A program made the position numbers and the translations under genes. The notes under the pieces were generated by a model. That model was not told the DNA's origin and did no database searches. It saw nothing but the letters and a program-made list of their open reading frames with translations. This document shows, one piece after another, positions 1-7,740 of a stretch of DNA of 64,000 nucleotides. The DNA comes from Rhodobacteraceae bacterium LMO-JJ12 (GTDB lineage Bacteria > Pseudomonadota > Alphaproteobacteria > Rhodobacterales > Rhodobacteraceae), in the NCBI GenBank assembly GCA_021555075.1, contig JAKGBX010000001.1, forward strand, positions 496,001 to 560,000, given 5' to 3'. Positions within the stretch are counted from its first letter, which is position 1, and every line of letters begins with the position of its first letter.

Positions 1-1846
1 CTTTGGGATAGTCTATGTCGGCCCCGTCCAGCCCGAAAAGGGCAACAAAGCCAAGGTTGTGATAGCCATAGATGTCGTCACGAGCGGCAGAGGCTTGCAG
101 ATACCGCAGGCCGCGATCGGGCAGATAGTATTCGTTCTTCTTGCTCAGAAAAAACACTCCAAGCTCGTTCATCGAGTAGGTATGGCCAAGCTCGGCTGAG
201 CGGTCGAGCAATTCAAAGCCGCGTTCGCGCTCGGCCTGGCTTTTGCCGTTGCGCAAGAGAACAAGCCCTCGGGAGTGGATCGCGAAGGGGTCACCGGCGG
301 CAATTGCCTCGTCATAGAGCGCGTTAGCCCGATCTTGATCAAACGGGATTTCGACCACGTCACGGTTTATCTGCTCGCTGGAGAGGAGCCGGGCCAGCCC
401 GTGTTTGGCGCGCACATAGCCCGCATCAGCGGCGGCCTGAAAGCTGGAATAAGCAGCTTCGAGGCGGGCGGCGGCCTGTTCGGCGCGGCCAAGTTGATAG
501 CGAAAGCGCGGCGTGTCGGGATTTCGCGAGACGGCATCGCGGCAGAGCTCAAGCGCGGGTAAGACCTCGATCTCGTTGGGCAGGCGGTAGTATCCGACAC
601 CACCCGCATCAAGCGCATCGCCGGCGGCGAGATCGCAGCCGTTTACCTTCATGTTCAGATTGACGGAAACCTGGGTTGTTTCGCTGTTGATTGTGACATC
701 GAGCGCAAAATTGGTTGCTTGGGTTTCTTCAAAGGTGGTTGAGCGACGCTCGGATATGACCGGAACAAAGGCCAATCCGCCATTGTCACCGCTGGAAATG
801 GTTCCATTCTGTGGCGCGCGGGCGACGGAGACTTGAAACGCGTCCTTGACCCCGAATGCATGGGCGAGCAATGGCGCGAAATTGACCCGCCGGTCATATT
901 GGACATCAAGGGTAACTGAGCCAGGCAGTTTGACTGGTGTTGGCTCTATTGGCTTGTCTGGTTCCGGGAGAACCTCGGATGTGCGAGGTTCACTTTCGCT
1001 GTCATCAGGGATGGTTGCCTGGGCCAGCATCAAGCCCCGCGGTGTTCCGCCTTGGGTTCCGAATTGAAATTGTCTGACCAGTGTCGAGCTTTCCCAGGGA
1101 ACTTGCTTGCCGTTGGTGGATTGGAAAACCGTTTCGCGCACCTTTGAGAAGACAGTTTGCGCCTGTTCCTCGGGCGTCTCGCCCAGAACCTTCAAAATGG
1201 CGGTGGTGTAGGGGCTGTTTTCGCCTTCGCCATCAAATGCCACCATGCCGGGTGAGGTGCTGAAGGCGACCAGAGAATTCAGCGGCGTGCGAAAAACCTC
1301 GAAGCCTGATTTTGTTTCAAACAGGCTGGCATCGAGATTTCCGGCGAGTTTGACATTTGGGAACGGGTTGTCACGGCAGGCGTCGATGATGGCGATATGC
1401 ACTTGGCCGCGTGCCGACAGGAGTTCGATCACCCGGTCGAGTGTGATGCTTTCAATCGGAAGATCGTAGATGCTGTCAAACGATACATCGGTCGGCAGCA
1501 GATAGTTGCGCCGTCCGATCTGAATGCCATGTCCGGCATAGAAGAAAACAATCTCGGCATTGTCGCCAGCATTCAGGATTGATTGCCGTAACAGGGTCTC
1601 AAAGCCGCGACGGTCAACATCGTAGGCGTCAAAAACGGTAAAGCCGAGCCCCCGGAGGAGGTCGGCCATTTTTTCTGCATCGTGGCGCGCATTGTCGAGG
1701 TCGACAACGCTGGCGTAGTCCTGATTACCGATCACGACTGCGAGCCTTTCAGGCGTGGCCGCCGGAGAGGGGCCTGCCAGAAGACTCAGCGCCGCAATTG
1801 CCAATATTGTGGAAAGGGCGCGCTGAAGGATCGTCAGGCTGGGCAT
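1..1846 (-). CDS. Caspase-like (C14) peptidase with SEL1/TPR-type repeats, exported, C-terminus off the window
   Basis: Translating the minus strand from the ATG at 1846 gives 615 codons with no stop before the left edge, so the gene is incomplete at its 3' end. A signal peptide covers about residues 1-30. A caspase p20-type domain follows, with the catalytic dyad visible as FFYAGHG (His106) and IIDACRDNPF (Cys157). After a Pro-rich linker (about residues 300-320) the C-terminal part has alanine-rich helical segments typical of SEL1-like repeats (e.g. FRYQLGRAEQAAARLEAAY). It starts 2 nt after the stop of the lipoprotein gene at 1849, so the two are probably cotranscribed. A second caspase-like gene lies at 2349. 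Substrate unknown; metacaspase-like proteins usually cut after Arg or Lys (family knowledge). A role in the adjacent T6SS is only an inference from location. Confidence 0.85.
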   Translation of the reverse strand, partial: MPSLTILQRALSTILAIAALSLLAGPSPAATPERLAVVIGNQDYASVVDLDNARHDAEKMADLLRGLGFTVFDAYDVDRRGFETLLRQSILNAGDNAEIVFFYAGHGIQIGRRNYLLPTDVSFDSIYDLPIESITLDRVIELLSARGQVHIAIIDACRDNPFPNVKLAGNLDASLFETKSGFEVFRTPLNSLVAFSTSPGMVAFDGEGENSPYTTAILKVLGETPEEQAQTVFSKVRETVFQSTNGKQVPWESSTLVRQFQFGTQGGTPRGLMLAQATIPDDSESEPRTSEVLPEPDKPIEPTPVKLPGSVTLDVQYDRRVNFAPLLAHAFGVKDAFQVSVARAPQNGTISSGDNGGLAFVPVISERRSTTFEETQATNFALDVTINSETTQVSVNLNMKVNGCDLAAGDALDAGGVGYYRLPNEIEVLPALELCRDAVSRNPDTPRFRYQLGRAEQAAARLEAAYSSFQAAADAGYVRAKHGLARLLSSEQINRDVVEIPFDQDRANALYDEAIAAGDPFAIHSRGLVLLRNGKSQAERERGFELLDRSAELGHTYSMNELGVFFLSKKNEYYLPDRGLRYLQASAARDDIYGYHNLGFVALFGLDGADIDYPK

Positions 1847-1848
1847 TG

Positions 1849-2199
1849 TTAGCCCCAACCAGAACCACCGGTGCCACCACCGCTGGATCCGCCACCAGTG
1901 CCACCACCAGTTCCGCCACCAGTTCCGCCACCGGTGCCACCGCCAGTTCCACCACCAGTTCCGCCACCGGTGCCGCCACCAGTTCCGCCACCGGTGCCGC
2001 CACCAGTTCCACCGCCGCCTCCCTGGGCCGGGCGGGCGGGTGCCGTTTTTTTCGGTTTTGGTTGGGGTTTGGACTTGGAAGCAGCTGCCGCTTTAGACTG
2101 CGCTTTCACGGATTGATTTCCCGAGAGGTCGGCCTGAGGCTCTTTCACGCAGGCGGCCAGCGCCAGACAACTGATGAAACCCAAAGTTATTCTGAACAT
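1849..2199 (-). CDS. Small lipoprotein with Gly-Gly-Gly-Thr repeat tail
   Basis: A 116-residue protein. I chose the ATG at 2199 because a GAAAGGGGA Shine-Dalgarno sequence precedes it; a start nine codons upstream (2226) is open but has no ribosome binding site. The N-terminus is a lipoprotein signal with lipobox LALAAC, so it should be anchored through the Cys to a membrane. A Lys/Ser/Ala/Pro-rich linker follows, then about ten GGGT units ending in GWG. It sits 2 nt upstream of the caspase-like gene at 1846. The repeat tail is low-complexity and probably a flexible spacer or surface tether. Function unknown. Confidence 0.7.
   Translation of the reverse strand: MFRITLGFISCLALAACVKEPQADLSGNQSVKAQSKAAAASKSKPQPKPKKTAPARPAQGGGGGTGGGTGGGTGGGTGGGTGGGTGGGTGGGTGGGTGGGTGGGSSGGGTGGSGWG
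1891..2024. repeat. 12-bp tandem repeat coding Gly-Gly-Gly-Thr
   Basis: About ten head-to-tail 12-bp units related to CCACCAGTTCCG / CCACCGGTGCCG lie inside the lipoprotein gene. Each unit encodes GGGT on the minus strand. Units differ only at third positions, so copy number could change by slippage without a frameshift. Confidence 0.85.
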
Positions 2200-2348
2200 C
2201 ACAAAATCCCCTTTCAAAAATGGCAAGCGCCGCCTGGCGCGAGTTGGTTTGTCGTAAAACGAAATCTGACAAATATGCTTTGAGGCAAAAAACCGCCCCT
2301 TGATTCCCAGAGTACACGAATTGTCGACAAATACCCTAGAGGTATTCC

Positions 2349-3842
2349 TTACCCGCCTTCGAGGCCGTAAGCGGCGCGCAGGCTACGTTGAGTGCCAGGC
2401 CCGAAATCACCATCAATCGCACCAACATAGAATGCGTTCTCTTTTAGCTTGGCCTGAAGAGCTCGCCGTGTTCGAGGTTCCAAAGTGTTGTGATGCAGGG
2501 TCAGCGCGGTCAGAACCTCGGGGTTGCCTGCGCGAAGAGCCTGATAGAAAAATGTAGCCGCGTCTTCCTGGCTTTTGCCGGGAACGAAGCCATCATCAAT
2601 CAGCGAGGCATAGTTGAACATCGCAGGCGCGTTGCGTTGTTCTGCGCCACGGCGAAAATATTGAATGCCCTTGTCCACGTCCGGCGTCAGTCCGAGCATA
2701 CCTTCGATCTGGAAAAAACCCATGTCGCTGAGGGCTGGCCCATAATTTTGCCGCGCCGACGATTGATAATAGTCGAGCGCTTTGGTGTCATCCTGAGCCA
2801 CGCCAATGCCGGTCTCGTAAAGGCGGCCCAGTTCATACATGGCTTCGGGCTCACCCAGATCGGCGGCACGCTGTAGGTAGGTGCGCGCGGTTTGGGGATC
2901 GTAGCGCGGGCTTTGCGGGTGCAGCCGCATCATCGCCAGCGCAATCATTGAACGGGTGTCATTTTGCTCCTCAGCGAGAAGTTCATATTGTTTCATCAGA
3001 TCCGGGCGCACTTTTGACCAAGCGTCGATCCGGCCTTGCATGCCAAGCGCCAGTGCCTCGTCCCGCTGACCTGCCGAGGCGAGGTAAAATGGCGTGCCGG
3101 TGAGCGAGCCGTAGGTATGCGGTTCCTGGCGGTTGCCGGTGCGGTTGAGAACGTCGTCACGGATTGCCCGAAACATCAGCGAAATTTCGAGATCAGGGCG
3201 CGCCATCTTGTCGATGAGCGCCTGGGCAAAGGGGCTATTGTCGCCCTCGCCATCGAGCGCGACATTCCCGTCGCGTGCGGCGAATGCCACAAGTGTGCCC
3301 CGGTCAGGAGACGGCGGTGCAAGCCCTCGAGTCCCACGTGTGCTGCGTGATGTATCGCTAGCTTCTGAAGTCTGGGTCAGGTCAATCGCATCGCCAAACG
3401 GGTTGTCCCGACAAGAATCAAGGATCACGATCCGCATGGTTCTTGCCCGGTCAACAGTGTGAAGAAGATCTTTTAGCGAGACGGCTTGTTGCTGAACGTC
3501 GCGATTGGAGGCCACGTCGGCATCGACAGGAATGAGGAAATTCTCGCCCTGCACCTCAACCCCGTGCCCGGCGAAATAGATCAGCGCAAGTTCGGCAGTT
3601 TCGGCTTTGAAAGAAAACTTGTCGAGCGAGGCGCGCAGCTCCTGACCGGTGACATTGATCAGCGTGGTGACATCGAAACCGACCTTTTTCAGCGTTTCAG
3701 AAAGGTCAGTTGCATCATTTACAGTGTTTTTGAGCGGTGGGATCGAGCGATAGTCCGATATCCCGATCAGCAACGCGACCCTGTCAGCGGCAAAGGAAGG
3801 CCCGGACAGCACCAGAAGAAAAACCAGCAGAAGCATACGCAT
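2349..3842 (-). CDS. Caspase-like (C14) peptidase with SEL1 repeats and peptidoglycan-binding-like C-terminus
   Basis: A 497-residue exported protein from the ATG at 3842 (an in-frame TTG lies four codons upstream). Signal peptide about residues 1-19. The caspase-like domain has catalytic IYFAGHG (His93) and VILDSCRDNPF (Cys144). Residues ~310-450 carry SEL1-type repeats (PEAMYELGRLYETGIGVAQD and similar). The last ~40 residues, with YVGAIDGDFGPGTQRSLRA, look like a PG_binding_1 repeat. It is paralogous in layout to the gene at 1-1846, but adds the cell-wall-binding tail, which suggests action in the periplasm. Substrate unknown. Confidence 0.88.
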   Translation of the reverse strand: MRMLLLVFLLVLSGPSFAADRVALLIGISDYRSIPPLKNTVNDATDLSETLKKVGFDVTTLINVTGQELRASLDKFSFKAETAELALIYFAGHGVEVQGENFLIPVDADVASNRDVQQQAVSLKDLLHTVDRARTMRIVILDSCRDNPFGDAIDLTQTSEASDTSRSTRGTRGLAPPSPDRGTLVAFAARDGNVALDGEGDNSPFAQALIDKMARPDLEISLMFRAIRDDVLNRTGNRQEPHTYGSLTGTPFYLASAGQRDEALALGMQGRIDAWSKVRPDLMKQYELLAEEQNDTRSMIALAMMRLHPQSPRYDPQTARTYLQRAADLGEPEAMYELGRLYETGIGVAQDDTKALDYYQSSARQNYGPALSDMGFFQIEGMLGLTPDVDKGIQYFRRGAEQRNAPAMFNYASLIDDGFVPGKSQEDAATFFYQALRAGNPEVLTALTLHHNTLEPRTRRALQAKLKENAFYVGAIDGDFGPGTQRSLRAAYGLEGG

Positions 3843-4032
3843 GGTAAATCCCAAACCCCGGAAATGAAAAGATCAAACACTCGGCGTGAGCCGCGAGCGG
3901 AGTATAGCGCCAAGGGCGTTCTGAACCAAGTATGCGAAACCGGGCTTGACGGATGGGGCATGCAAGCAGTGTGATGGAGGGACGAGATGGAATCAATTTT
4001 ATTTGAAACATTGCGACATGGATAGGTGAGCT

Positions 4033-4794
4033 GTGGCCCGTTTGCTGATCGGCCAATTCACGCGAATTTCTGGCGCCTTGGTCATTGCTGTTGTGGGAAC
4101 TATTGGCGCTGGTGTCGGCAAGGCGGAGGCGCAGAGCGAGGTGGGTCATCTGACTCTGCTCGGGATACCCTCTGCCACGGTGGCGCCACATGGTTTGGCC
4201 TTTGCGTCGCTATTGTACACCAATCAGCGACAGGGGCCGGCGACAGGCAGCGATGCATCACTGTCATTTGGTGTCGGCTTTGGCGATGCCGCGCGAACGG
4301 TCGGTGTTCAGTTGACGGCTGAGGTTACGTCTACGACGAATAACGTGGGCGACTCGGGATACTTTGATCTGAAGTTTTCGCGCCGCATTTCGGATGGGCC
4401 AGTTCCAACCTATCTGGCGGTTGGTGCGCAGCGCCTTGGCGGTTGGGGGGATGCCGGAGGTTTGAAGCCGGCGGGTGATCTCACGCTTACGTTCTTCCCG
4501 TTTATTGATACCCCGCGCGGCAGGAAACCTCTGATGATTTCGGTTGGCGCAGGGACGCATGTGCGCGCCAATCAGACTGAGCTTGGTGCCTATGGCGGAA
4601 TTGGCTATGGGTTCACGCCAAGCCTTGCCGCCAGCGCGGCCTGGTATGGCGATCATGGAATTATTGGCGTCTCTTACGCGCCGCGAAACCTGAAGAATAT
4701 TCAGTTCTCTGCGGCGGTTGTCGATGTTTTCAATGATACGAATGACCGCCGCGCGGTGTTTGGCGTCAGTCTCCTCTTTCCAAAGGTGTTTTAG
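4033..4794 (+). CDS. Exported hypothetical protein
   Basis: A 253-residue protein starting at GTG 4033, preceded by an AGGTGAG sequence; the ATG just upstream is closed by a stop. An N-terminal signal peptide (about residues 1-33, ending KAEAQ) is followed by a Gly-rich protein with alternating hydrophobic strands (e.g. SLSFGVGFGDAARTVGVQL, IGYGFTPSLAASAAWYG) and a final Phe, the look of an outer-membrane beta-barrel. It is followed after 1 nt by the next exported gene, so the two form a small operon divergent from the caspase genes. I do not recognise the family. Beta-barrel is an inference from the strand pattern. Confidence 0.6.
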   Translation: MARLLIGQFTRISGALVIAVVGTIGAGVGKAEAQSEVGHLTLLGIPSATVAPHGLAFASLLYTNQRQGPATGSDASLSFGVGFGDAARTVGVQLTAEVTSTTNNVGDSGYFDLKFSRRISDGPVPTYLAVGAQRLGGWGDAGGLKPAGDLTLTFFPFIDTPRGRKPLMISVGAGTHVRANQTELGAYGGIGYGFTPSLAASAAWYGDHGIIGVSYAPRNLKNIQFSAAVVDVFNDTNDRRAVFGVSLLFPKVF

Positions 4795-4795
4795 C

Positions 4796-5494
4796 ATGAG
4801 CATTCGAGCCCAAGGTCGTATCTATCGCTACCAACTCTTCGCCGCGCTCGTGGTCGGCTTTGCCGCCGCGCCTTCGGTTAAGGCCGGAGATCAGACGGTC
4901 ATGCTCGGCTTTCCGGTTTTCATTCCGCATGACATTGTTATCCCGGTTCAGGATGGGACCGGCGAAGGGAGTGAGGGCAATGACGGCGGAATTTCTGATG
5001 CAGGCGGGGGAGTAAATTATTCGTCGGCAAACGGCACTTTGGGCAAGGGGGCGAATTTACCCCAAGCTATTGGTCAGGCGCTACAAGACGCGTCGAAATT
5101 TTGCAAAAACCTTGCCGGCGCTGAATATGCGATTGATTGCCTTGCCTATGAGTATTGGGAAATCCAAAAGCAGTTGCCTGATTATGGCAAAATGTCCGAG
5201 GTGAAGCAGGTTTTGGCCGAGACTTCGAAGAAGCTGCGCAAGCTGGCAAGCGATAATCAAAGCCGGACCAAGCGGCCCGTGCGTGTGACCAAAGGCAGCC
5301 GCAAGTTCAACCGCGCGCTTGTGCCTGTGGAGCGCGCGAAACTGCCCAAGCTCACACGCGATGCGGCGACAATCATCAACAATGGTGCCACTCTTCTGAT
5401 CCGAGCAAGCGGAGATTCAAATCGAAAACGCGCGCAATATCAGCAGATCGCGCAGTCGATGCAAACGGGCGCGATTATGCTGCGCTCGCTATGA
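4796..5494 (+). CDS. Exported hypothetical protein
   Basis: A 232-residue protein. I chose ATG 4796 because AAAGGTG precedes it and it lies 1 nt after the upstream stop; the frame is open further upstream inside the preceding gene. Signal peptide about residues 1-31 (LFAALVVGFAAAPSVKAG). A Gly-rich linker follows, then a mainly helical, basic C-terminal half containing two Cys (KFCKNLAGAEYAIDCLAYEYW) that could form a disulfide. It ends 7 nt before the convergent kinase gene. No family recognised. The position beside the T6SS kinase hints at an envelope accessory role, unproven. Confidence 0.6.
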   Translation: MSIRAQGRIYRYQLFAALVVGFAAAPSVKAGDQTVMLGFPVFIPHDIVIPVQDGTGEGSEGNDGGISDAGGGVNYSSANGTLGKGANLPQAIGQALQDASKFCKNLAGAEYAIDCLAYEYWEIQKQLPDYGKMSEVKQVLAETSKKLRKLASDNQSRTKRPVRVTKGSRKFNRALVPVERAKLPKLTRDAATIINNGATLLIRASGDSNRKRAQYQQIAQSMQTGAIMLRSL

Positions 5495-5501
5495 CGGGGC
5501 G

Positions 5502-7601
5502 TCAGCGTCGCGCCTCTAGAATGCGGCTCGCCATGCCGATGAGCACGGTTTCGTCCAGTTTTACCGCTTCGCTTAGCGCTTCTGCGACTGAGCGTACGCT
5601 TTCGTCGCGTGGCCGTCGCATATCGAAGAGGGGTTTATGGCTGAGAATGGCGATCACTTCGCTTTTGCCATAATCGCCATCAGTTACTTGCATGGCGAGA
5701 CGGGTTTGATCTTGCAGAAACTCGTCAATCGACCAGAGCACGCGAACGCGTCTGACGCCATTTTCAACCACGCCAAGCCGCACGATATCATGTTCGGTGT
5801 TGTTTATGTTGGGCAGGACGTGGAATACCTTGCCCGTGTTATCCACCACCATCACCCAGAGCGATCCCTGATCAAGGGTTTCGGGCAGCAACACGTCAAC
5901 CACTGGGTTGTCGCCTGTTTGAAACACGCCCGTGAGCGTCGTCTGCCCACTCTTGCCGTCGGTCAGCGAGATTGACACGTTTCCGGTAGGGGCTTTGGGC
6001 AGGACCGCGCGAATGGCACAAAGATCATCGTTCAACACAGTTGTCTCGAAGCGCAAAGTGCGGTCCCCGATTTGCGGCTCTAGCGTCGACTTCAGATCAC
6101 GGATAGTGTCAGAGTTCGCCAGATCGCCGGCGATAATTATGGTGTCGTTCAGCATGTAATCTGCGGCGGGCGCATCGCGTTGGATCAACCGCCCGCAGGT
6201 TGCCAGCTCATCAAGAGAGTCCTGTACCTTGTCGACGGCCAAGCGTGTTGGTCCGGCAGATATGTTGAGCGAGGCCACGACACCGACGTTGGTGCCCCAG
6301 CTATTGATCTCTTCAGTGAGGCGCTGTTTCTCGGCGCGGGTTGATGCCACGCCAGAGATCTCGGCCGTCATATTCGCAACATCGACGTCCCAGTAATCGA
6401 GGCTGGCAGCCAGACCGACAAGGTCCATCGCTACGCTGGGCCAGCTTTCAGAGGGCATCCCCTGGGCCAGGGTAATCGCCTCGTCGCTTGGCATCTGTCC
6501 GGTGATTTCTGCAAAACCTGCCCTTATGGCGATGGCGGTTTCTTTGTCCGGTGCATGGGCGGAAAAGCGCGACACGCCCGCTTCGTTCAAACTGGCGTGC
6601 AACTCATATGGATCGGCAAGGGGAAGGGGCGGGGCAAATAGTTCATCGAGCGCACCCGAAAGCCATGCGCCCAATCCGCCTGCGATCAGCAGGGTGACCA
6701 AGAGCAGTGGCACCATAGGAGAGCGCTTTTTGCGCTTGCGTTTGGTGCTTTTAGAGCCGCTTTCCTCAAGCGGTTTGAGCATGGTGCCGAGCCGAACCAG
6801 CGCCAATTCAGCACTTTGCGGGCGCTTGTTTGGGTCGGGCGCGGCAAGCCAGTCGACAAGTTCGCGAAGAGGCTCGCTTAGGCCCGATGTGTCGAGAGGC
6901 TCGGCTTTTTTGCGCACGATCTCGCCCGGCGTTGTGCCGAGGTGGGGAACATCGCGGCGATGTGCCGCCAGAATTGAGGCGCCAAGCGCGTAAAGGTCGG
7001 CCCGCCGGTCGGCATGACCATCAAGCTGTTCGGGCGCGGCATATTCGTATTTACCGGCAAATTCATTGCCGACAATGGTCATCGCTCCGGCAGCCGTGTC
7101 CTTGGCGATGCCGAAATCAATGATCGTTGCCTGTTCGGGGTCACCGCCGCGCAGGATGATGTTGTCGGGCGACAAATCGCGGTGCACGATTCCGGCTTTG
7201 TGGGTAGCTACCAATCCCTCTAGCACCCGATGCGCAATAACCAGAAGGTCGCGATCATCGACCTTTCGTTCAAGCATGACATCGTTCAGCGAGGGGCCAT
7301 CAATATAGTCCATAACCAGGAAGACGTGACCCTGATCGGTGCGCGAACATTCGATGTAGCGCACCACGGCGTCGTGCAGAATCGCGCGCATCTGATCTTC
7401 GCGTTTCATCAGTTCGACGTAATCGGCCTTGCCTGAAAACCGGGTGTTCAATGCCTTGATTGCGATTTCACGCTCATTGATCTGATTGCGGGCGAGATAG
7501 ACCTCGCCGGTGCCGCCGCGCCCCAAAACCCCAATGATTTCATAGGTGTTGTTAAGAACCTGCCCGAGCTTGAAAATGTCGGTCGGCATTGGGTCTTTCA
7601 T
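5502..7601 (-). CDS. ppkA: PpkA-like Ser/Thr protein kinase, membrane anchored
   Basis: A 699-residue Hanks-type kinase. Visible motifs are the Gly loop GRGGTGEVY (27-35), the ATP-binding Lys49 (IAIKA), the catalytic loop HRDLSPDN (His140-Asn147) and DFG (162-164). A basic stretch and one membrane segment (MVPLLLVTLLIAGGLGAW, about 300-318) follow, then a ~380-residue C-terminal region presumably in the periplasm. In known systems PpkA phosphorylates the FHA protein and so turns on T6SS assembly. Here the FHA gene is at 23084 and the opposing phosphatase at 37420. The gene is divergent from tssH. The start has GGGAGCG upstream. Confidence 0.9.
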   Translation of the reverse strand: MKDPMPTDIFKLGQVLNNTYEIIGVLGRGGTGEVYLARNQINEREIAIKALNTRFSGKADYVELMKREDQMRAILHDAVVRYIECSRTDQGHVFLVMDYIDGPSLNDVMLERKVDDRDLLVIAHRVLEGLVATHKAGIVHRDLSPDNIILRGGDPEQATIIDFGIAKDTAAGAMTIVGNEFAGKYEYAAPEQLDGHADRRADLYALGASILAAHRRDVPHLGTTPGEIVRKKAEPLDTSGLSEPLRELVDWLAAPDPNKRPQSAELALVRLGTMLKPLEESGSKSTKRKRKKRSPMVPLLLVTLLIAGGLGAWLSGALDELFAPPLPLADPYELHASLNEAGVSRFSAHAPDKETAIAIRAGFAEITGQMPSDEAITLAQGMPSESWPSVAMDLVGLAASLDYWDVDVANMTAEISGVASTRAEKQRLTEEINSWGTNVGVVASLNISAGPTRLAVDKVQDSLDELATCGRLIQRDAPAADYMLNDTIIIAGDLANSDTIRDLKSTLEPQIGDRTLRFETTVLNDDLCAIRAVLPKAPTGNVSISLTDGKSGQTTLTGVFQTGDNPVVDVLLPETLDQGSLWVMVVDNTGKVFHVLPNINNTEHDIVRLGVVENGVRRVRVLWSIDEFLQDQTRLAMQVTDGDYGKSEVIAILSHKPLFDMRRPRDESVRSVAEALSEAVKLDETVLIGMASRILEARR

Positions 7602-7740
7602 TAGACGCTCCCTGCTGCCGGGCCCGGATCTGGCAGAAAAAATGTCGCTCGGTAAGGAATTCCGGTCTATGCTTAACTTAATACATATTCGATTATTTCA
7701 CCGCATTTAGGTGACAACAACATTTTTTCGGAGATTTTCC
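7602..7740. promoter_or_regulatory. Divergent intergenic region ppkA / tssH
   Basis: A 139-bp gap between the kinase (minus) and tssH (plus) with an AT-rich core at about 7670-7705, clearly lower in GC than the flanking genes. It must hold promoters for both directions. I see no certain -35/-10 pair. The CGGAG at about 7729 is the tssH ribosome binding site and decides ATG 7741 over an in-frame GTG at 7711. Confidence 0.45.

Noticed and set aside
1798-2283. Long plus-strand frames through the Gly-repeat region
   Set aside because: They are mirror frames of the low-complexity GGGT repeat, with no ribosome binding site, and oppose the lipoprotein and caspase genes.
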